Below are positions 58,701-64,000 of a stretch of DNA of 64,000 nt, piece by piece. A program made the translations under genes and the position numbers. The stretch is taken from NCBI RefSeq assembly GCF_040712315.1, contig NC_134015.1, positions 16,741,614 through 16,805,613 on the forward strand. The letters run 5' to 3'. Within the stretch, counting starts at the first letter, position 1. Each line of letters opens with the position of its first letter. Source of the DNA: Castanea sativa (lineage: Eukaryota; Streptophyta; Magnoliopsida; Fagales; Fagaceae). The notes under the pieces are model-generated. The model was not told the DNA's origin and did no database searches. It saw only the letters and a list, made by a program, of their open reading frames with translations.

Positions 58701-60824
58701 GAAATGAAGCACTTGAAAGTTAGTCTACTGAGAGAAACTTATATGCATCCTGGAAAAAAATTACTGATATGATATTTTCCTGACTTATTGTCCCTTCTTT
58801 GAAAGGTTGAAGTCTATTCAATCAACACATTTTGAAAGGTTGAATCAATAAGTGGAATTCCTAACATGAACAGGAGTAAACAAATGAAAATAGTCAAGGT
58901 GCGTAAGAAACTAAAACATTTTAAAGCCTTCTTTCCCTTTGTTTCTTTTAACCTTTCAGTGAAAACACAATGGAGGAAGAATTTACAGAAGAAAAAGATA
59001 ATTCTTCCATTTTTCACAAATGACATTCTAATACCCACCATACAATATAACTCCAGTTTCCATCTCGTTTTCTCTTCCTAGGAATCTATGAAGTGCAAAA
59101 GGTGATGATAACATTATGAAAATAATTATTGCAATAATAAAATTTTAAAGAAAGAAAATTGAGTATCAAAACATATCCAAGAATATACTCTTTTGCTGGC
59201 AAAGTTGGTAAGAACATGGCAAATGGCACCTCCTCCTCCCCAATAAGAATGGGGTGGAAGGTGAAGAAGTGGATTAAAGACCATGAGTTGCTCGAGTAAA
59301 TTACCAATTAAAAAAATTTAAAAGCACAAAATTTGAGTAAGAGAAACACTATTTTGGTTAGTTGGTGTTGTATGCGTAAGTCGGATGGGGAGATGGTGCC
59401 TCATTTGCTCTTGCATTGCTCTTTTGCTAGAGAAATATGAGAATGGTTTTTGGGCTACTTGGAGTTCAGTGGGTGATGCCCAAGGATGTGTAGGTTTACT
59501 AGCTTTGCTGGCAAGGCCGCTTTGGAAGACATAAAAACAGCACAATATGGAAAGTTATCCCTCATTTTTTGATGTGGTGTATTTGGCGTGAGAGAAATGC
59601 TCGAGTTTTTGAGGGATGTGAGCGAACAATCCTAGAAGTGAAGTTACAGTTTTCTTTTTTTGATAAAAGTGGTTTTCTGAACATTGATGGAATGGATGGT
59701 GGCAACAGGAGCATATCCTTCTTATAATGTATTAGAATTTATGGGTCATTGTAAGCTCAGAACTTAATTGTGCATTTATCTAGTAAAACCCCTGTATACT
59801 TGATGAATCGACTTTTTTTCTTTTTTTCTCATCAATAAAATTTATTATTTACCCCAAAAAAATTACCAATTATGAAAAAGTTGACAAGAACACAACATTA
59901 CGTATTGAACTTTAGTGAACAGGTAGTTCAGCCAATGGAGTGTCTTGTCATTATACAAGAGACCTGGGATGGAGTCACGCCTATACCAAGGATTAGGAAT
60001 GGTGTTTAGCAGGCAGAGAGAGAGCTACCTCTCAATGTGTAGCCCTTAGGCCCAATGGCCTTCCAATGTACTAAAAGGAAAATGAGAACAACAACACATT
60101 ACACATATCAATAAATTCAGAACCACTCATCCTCATTCTGATATAAATTCATGAATGCAGACTAAACATAGATTGCTTACCATAAGATACAAACTTTCCT
60201 CAACATAACTACCTAGTCTTAACAGGGTCAACTATATTGACTATTTGTTATTGTTTTACCAAATTGAACATTTCAATAAACCGAAAATTTCCATTTTCCA
60301 TTTTCTTCTATTTTCGCACACATTCTCAACAATGAAACAGTAAGTAATACCGAAACTTTTTGAACTACACTCGCCAATCCGACCAACCATCCTCTCTAAC
60401 ATTCAAAACCCACATCAAAATTCACAAAAACAAAAAAGACCCAGATGGTGAAAACAGCTAAAAAAGGAAGCAACTGACCAACCGTGTCGAAAACCGTGGA
60501 CCGGACCCCTCTCTTCTCCAAATTCAAGGCACAAACCAGACCGGCCATCCCTCCGCCGATAATAGCGACGACGGGGTCATCGGAGACCGGCGCAGTGAAC
60601 ACAACTTGCTCCTGGTTGAAGGTTTTCTTGAGACTAGACCTTCTGGAGGTACCATATGATGATTTCCTGCTGTTTTTGGAGGTGGGTCTTTTACTGGGTT
60701 GGGATGTGGTGCAGGTTAGGGTCAGGGTTTTGGGGAAGAAGGTGGTGAGGAATGAGGGTTTAAAGGGTTTTAGGGGTTTGGAAATGAGAGAAGAAGGAAA
60801 GGAGTGAATGGAGGAGGTGGGCAT
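51424..60824 (-). CDS. Renalase-like FAD/NAD(P)-binding oxidoreductase, 8 exons
   Basis: Exons: 60824-60483, 58649-58380, 57429-57303, 53837-53776, 53650-53420, 52407-52286, 52045-51907, 51585-51424. All introns are GT-AG, all junctions stay in frame, and the product is 484 residues. Residues 1-60 are rich in Ser, Thr, Pro and Lys with no acidic residue (MPTSSIHSFPSSLISKPLKP), so probably a plastid transit peptide. The dinucleotide-binding motif VAIIGGGMAGLVCAL is at 86-100, FDHAAQFF at 135-142, and the C-terminal FAD-contacting DPQGRAGICGDW at 401-412. The ending GHDIGQFPGL matches the Arabidopsis At3g04650-type family as I remember it, with similar length. It likely uses FAD to oxidise a small substrate that is not known. 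Introns 1-3 hold LINE and SINE insertions. Confidence 0.93.
53930..56400 (-). mobile_element. LINE in intron 3, sense orientation
   Basis: The minus strand holds RT parts in order: PKGCALDVKEYRHISLIGSVYK (about 56315-56250), LIANECIDSRMILGVLELLC (about 56160-56100), and a GDPLSQLLL palm motif near 55900 (normally GDPLSPLLF). After a frame-broken middle come FEVGNGINIFFWHDLWFRDV (about 54830-54765) and the zinc-binding C-terminal part (FPWKSIWRVKVPTKVAFFTW near 54510-54450). The A-rich 3' end is at 53930-53937. Many stops and shifts show decay. The 5' limit is approximate and no target duplication was found. It lengthens intron 3 of the oxidoreductase gene by about 2.4 kb. Confidence 0.85.
55693..55721. 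repeat. (CA)n microsatellite in the intronic LINE
   Basis: An uninterrupted CA dinucleotide run of about 29 bases. Confidence 0.95.
56450..56920. mobile_element. Possible solo LTR in intron 3
   Basis: The stretch starts TGATGCGGTAGGA and ends near TTCTCCTACATTA, an inverted pair similar to the ends of the solo LTR at 12466-13019 read in reverse. Internal style (AT-rich, CTAATGGGCC near the right end) also fits. No 5-bp target duplication was found and the terminal CA is TA, so it stays a candidate. Confidence 0.35.
58023..58300 (-). mobile_element. Short 5'-truncated LINE in intron 2
   Basis: AGAAACCT flanks it at 58015-58022 and 58301-58308. The minus strand encodes RLGRHRYVDIWKAVPHCLIW and CIWNLPDLKLFFFQTF, the last residues of a plant LINE ORF2, then a 3' UTR ending near TTTTTATCAAGAAGG. 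The insert begins about 70 bases inside intron 2, next to the exon 2 donor. Confidence 0.8.
59190..59315 (+). mobile_element. SINE, related to 12020-12125
   Basis: It has GGCAAATGGCACCTCCTCCTCC, CCAATAAGAATGGGGTGGAAGG and a tail CGAGTAAATTACCAATTA in the same order as the SINE at 12.0 kb. The B-box region is worn. The adjacent LINE inserted into its tail. Confidence 0.5.
59311..59859 (+). mobile_element. 5'-truncated LINE in intron 1, antisense orientation
   Basis: AAATTACCAATTA flanks it at 59298-59310 and 59860-59872 (13-base target duplication), with an A-rich end at 59856-59862. Plus-strand pieces such as KSDGEMVPHLLLHCSFAREI and VIPHFLMWCIWRERNARVFEG, which lie in different frames, are the C-terminus of a plant LINE ORF2 of the same kind as the intron 2 copy. 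It lies opposite to the host gene. Confidence 0.85.
59920..60065 (+). mobile_element. tRNA-derived SINE in intron 1
   Basis: GTAGTTCAGCCAATGGAGTG resembles a tRNA A-box, followed by TCTTGTCATTATACAAGAGA (a local stem), then GGGATGGAGTCACGCCTATA as a degenerate B-box. This layout matches a SINE type common in plant introns. The 3' end is not sharp. Confidence 0.55.
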
Positions 60825-60970
60825 GGTTTTTCTTTTGGAGGGAGAAGGAAATGGAGTATTTGAGGATAAAAAGCTTTGGGTTATAGTACTTCACTACTTC
60901 TTGAGTTTGGTTGGTTTGAGAGGGGTATCTCTACTCTCTACTCTCTACTCTCTAATAACTACACAATGAT
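60825..60970 (-). promoter_or_regulatory. Presumed promoter of the oxidoreductase gene
   Basis: Upstream of the ATG at 60824 the plus strand shows CTCTACT repeated in tandem (60931-60955), i.e. a GAGAGTA-type purine repeat on the sense strand. GA-repeat tracts are frequent near plant TATA-less start sites. No convincing TATA box was seen. Confidence 0.4.
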
Positions 60971-61602
60971 GAACGGCTCTATTTGACTATTTCCCTGGTT
61001 TTTTTTTTTTTTTTTTGGAGAGATATTTCACTGGATTTAAGTATTTGAGACTTAATTTTATGGGTAAAATAGTATTTTTGATCTTCAAATTTTGCTAAAA
61101 GTTTGTCTTTTGTCTCTAAAAAATTGAAAATGTTTCACTTTTACTCCTAAAACTTTTTTTAAAAAATCATTACCTTTTTTTTTTTATTAGAATGGTAGAA
61201 AAGAAAACTTTCTACAAGGACGAAAAAAGAATTTTTTAAAGTTTACAGTAGAAAAATAATTTTATAGTAAAGTTTAGAAACCAAAATAATATTTTACTCT
61301 AATTTTATCATTTAGTTGTAGCGCAACGAGTATTTTTTAGTTTTAATTTTCAATTCAAAATCTCTAATCTTTCAATTAAGGAAATTATTATTATTATTTT
61401 AAAATGTTAATTGTCACTTTTAAAATTTTTGTTAAAATTATTAGTAATTTAATAAAATGTAATTCAATTATTTCAAAGTGAATAGATAGAATTTTAGAAA
61501 TTTTAGGAAAGATGTTACCTCAATTATTTTAAAGAATCTTATTTCGACTCATTCATGAATCAAATCAAGATTAGTGTGGTAATATTGTATTGGTTTTTTT
61601 TA

Positions 61603-61603
<1 letters not shown>
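60971..61603. other. AT-rich intergenic sequence
   Basis: A long T run at 60998-61017. GTAAAATAGTATTTTTGATC and TCTCTAAAAAATTGAAAATG near 61065-61130 resemble a common plant non-autonomous repeat, but the ends were not paired. Confidence 0.4.

Positions 61604-61648
<45 letters not shown>
61604..61648. repeat. (TA)n microsatellite
   Basis: An AT dinucleotide run of about 45 bases. Confidence 0.95.
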
Positions 61649-61650
<2 letters not shown>

Positions 61651-61695
61651 CTCATTATTTGAGAAATTTGTTTTGAAAATGTCACACTGTTTAGG

Positions 61696-61886
61696 ATCCG
61701 TTTATTTTGCTGAAATTGAAAACTTTTTACTAAAAGTATTGTAGATAATAGTATAAATTAGTTGAAATAGTACAGTAGAACCCATAAATAGTATCAAAAA
61801 GTGCAATGTGACCCATAAATAGTAGCAAAAAAAATTGAATAGTAAAATAAATTGGCAAAAATAATTCATGCGAAACAAACACTTAA
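61696..61886. mobile_element. MITE-like element, same family as 14025-14225
   Basis: The left TCCGTTTATTTTGCTGAAAT and right GCGAAACAAACAC are imperfect inverted repeats. The core AGTGCAATGTGACCCATAAA (61800) matches the reverse complement of the 14.1-kb copy. No target duplication was secured. Confidence 0.55.
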
Positions 61887-63263
61887 AAAATATGATGTTG
61901 TTCACTTTGACCATTCTGACAATCAACTATGTCAAAAAAACATGTTACTTGACATGGTTAGTCAAGCGAAGAGTTGAACTCAAATCCAAGCTCAATTCGC
62001 GCACAAGTACCCCTAATTTTAGTTGAAACAACTACGAACGCAATGTCACTCGATAAAAAAATTACAATTAATTTATTGTTTCTTTTTTTTGCTGAGAATT
62101 AATATATTGTTTCAACGATTAAAAAAAATAAGGAAATCATAGTGCATGCTAACAATGAGCAACAATTCCTTCCAATCTTCTCTTGTAGGAGTATAAACCA
62201 AGAAAGCAGTGAGTGACTCAATACCCTGGGCTCCTGTCCTGGCTTATTCCCCTAAAAAGAAGACAGCTACGTACGACAACACATGGGCCTCAAGTCTGGC
62301 TTAATGATCATGTGGGTTTTGAACGGTACTGGGGCTGGGCTTGATGGGCTGGTAGGGGTCAAGAATCAAGATATACTTGGGATAGTTTTAGTCCAACAGT
62401 ATGTATTTTGGAAATAATACGCCTAGCAAATTGTTGGACTTATTTGCTGAGCCTAATGACATGAGGATATACCCATCTTAGGGGATTCGCAATTTTCGAG
62501 CAGTGAGAATTTATTTTGGGGAGCCGTGTATTAAAAAAAAAAATTGTGTATGAGACCTAAAATAGCAATGTATAATAATCTAATATGTGCTATAAACAAT
62601 AACTAAATACATGTTAATATAGTAGTATATTTTGTATATTTTAATCAAACTAATCAAGTACATTTATAAATTATAATGTTGAACCGTATATAATATATTT
62701 ATTATGATTATAACAATTAATATATTATAAGGAAAATAAAAAAGAAAGTAAATAAAAAGTAAAGTAAAGAAATCAAAACAAAACAAATGAAAAATAAATT
62801 AACACGGGAGCACTGCACAGGGATAAAGGGCCTACAAAAGCTTCAAGCTTATCTTTCACCCTTTCTTGTCTAGTCTAATCACACATAACTTTTACATTTT
62901 ATATTGTAAACACAAAATTGTAGCAATAGTGGGAAAAAGAAAGAACTCAAAGGAAAAAAAAAAAAAAGGAAAACACCAATGTAGAGAGAGAGAGAGAGAG
63001 AACTACAAGCAAAATGTTCTACTACAACTATGTGGGGAATTTGGTGGTGCGGCAAATCAACAAAACTTCTGATCTTTCAATTTTTTCTACTATTACTATA
63101 CAAGTAAACCCTATATAGGTTGGGATGAAAATTAGAATTTTTTCCCTTTTATTTTTTTGAGATAATTGTTAAAATACCTGTATTCATTTTAAAAATACTA
63201 AATGTTTAATTATTGTAATTTTTGACATATATATTTATAAATTGCATTCTATTTAAATAAAAG

Positions 63264-63296
<33 letters not shown>

Positions 63297-63571
63297 CAGG
63301 CATGGGGCGTAAAATGATAAGGTTATTTTAAAAAATTTCAAATTATTTAGGATAATTCCAAAAAAAATTCCTTAATTGTTTCCTCAGTCCTCATGATAAT
63401 CCGCCACTGTTTTTGAGACTGGGGTGCACCAAGTAATGGTTTTTGTTTCTAAGAGACAAGACTAGGTTGAGGAATAGGGGTTGGAGAATTACTGTGAATA
63501 ATTTCATTTGGAAAAGTAGGTGAGAATGTGAGATGGAATAAAAAAGATTGTGGAGACAGAAGGATGATTTC
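61887..63571. other. AT-rich intergenic sequence, no gene recognised
   Basis: It includes a GC-richer patch at 62220-62400 with no recognisable coding content, a GA run at 62986-63000 and a (TA)n run at 63265-63294. Short open frames match nothing known to me. Confidence 0.4.
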
Positions 63572-64000
63572 TCACAAAATGTACAAACTTCTTCAAAAAT
63601 ATACATACTTTCCCACGTAATGTACACATTTTCCCCTAGTGTATAAACTTTCCCACAAAATAAATAGATTTTCCCACAAAATATGCAAATTTTCTCACAA
63701 AATGTTCAAACTTCCCACATAATATACACACTTTCTCATAGGATGTACAAACTTTTCGTAAAATGAACAAACTTTCTCACAAGATATACAACTTTTCTAG
63801 CAACATGTATAGACTTCCCCACAAAATATATAGACTTTCCTACAAAATATACATACTCTCTAACATAATGTTCACAATTTCCCACAGAATGTACAAACTT
63901 TCTCACATAATGTATACACTTTTCCACAAAATATACACTCTCATAATGAACACACTTCCCCACAAAATATACACACTTATCCCACAAAATGTAAAAACTT
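63572..64000. repeat. 21-bp minisatellite running off the window edge
   Basis: About 20 diverged units of the form CCCACAAAATGTACAAACTTT stand in tandem, mostly at 20-22 base spacing, and the array is cut by the window end. On the minus strand one frame stays open for 83 codons (63987-63736), giving a heptad-like peptide with repeated YFVGK and FVH units. I take this as a by-product of a period divisible by three. Confidence 0.85.

Noticed and set aside
63572..64000. CRISPR-like array of short repeats
   Set aside because: Units are contiguous and diverged with no spacers, and the setting is a plant nuclear genome.

Overview
The window is nuclear DNA of a flowering plant, almost certainly a woody eudicot. 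The evidence is AT-rich intergenic sequence, GT-AG introns, a plant histone H1, a plastid-type FAD oxidoreductase, DUF247 and ankyrin-gene debris, and nested LTR, LINE, SINE and MITE repeats. The repeat style reminds me of Fagaceae (oak/chestnut group), but that is an impression, not proof.

Three loci look like intact host genes. A two-exon histone H1 lies at 2079-2838 (+). A single-exon gene for a small four-helix membrane protein I cannot name lies at 49563-50087 (+). An eight-exon gene for a renalase-like FAD/NAD(P)-binding oxidoreductase of 484 residues lies at 51424-60824 (-). The last two are convergent. All eight exons of the oxidoreductase join in frame at GT-AG sites, and its introns have absorbed several LINE and SINE insertions.

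From 3288 to 12077 there is a tandem duplication of a non-coding segment (4.30 and 4.49 kb). Its right breakpoint falls inside a SINE, and GTTGTA is shared at the breakpoints. From 12.1 to 23 kb lie a solo LTR, MITEs, a decayed Ty3/gypsy gag-protease stub, and an inverted duplication of the first exon of an ankyrin-repeat gene (18528-19045). A copia-type LTR with its primer-binding site directly abuts that inverted duplication.

From 23198 to 34468 sits a complete 11.3-kb Ty3/gypsy retrotransposon of the Tat type in minus orientation. It has a 5-bp target duplication (ATGAT), LTRs of 749/751 bp that are nearly identical, a decayed gag-pol, an archaeal-type second RNase H, a tandem array carrying GTCC-GA-GGAC, and a spliced antisense gene with a putative gypsy-type transposon domain (PF04195-like).

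From 34.5 to 49 kb there are CACTA-like subterminal repeats, a 5'-truncated LINE whose empty site survives in a paralogous segment at 45.1-45.8 kb, two more solo LTRs with perfect target duplications, a DUF247 pseudogene, a MITE with an oddly GC-rich core, and a second LINE stub. The right edge (63572-64000) is a 21-bp minisatellite that runs out of the window.

I see no tRNA, rRNA, CRISPR or bacterial system. The most interesting items are the ankyrin inverted duplication (a candidate small-RNA hairpin), the spliced antisense gene inside the Tat element, and the dyad-symmetric repeat array of that element.
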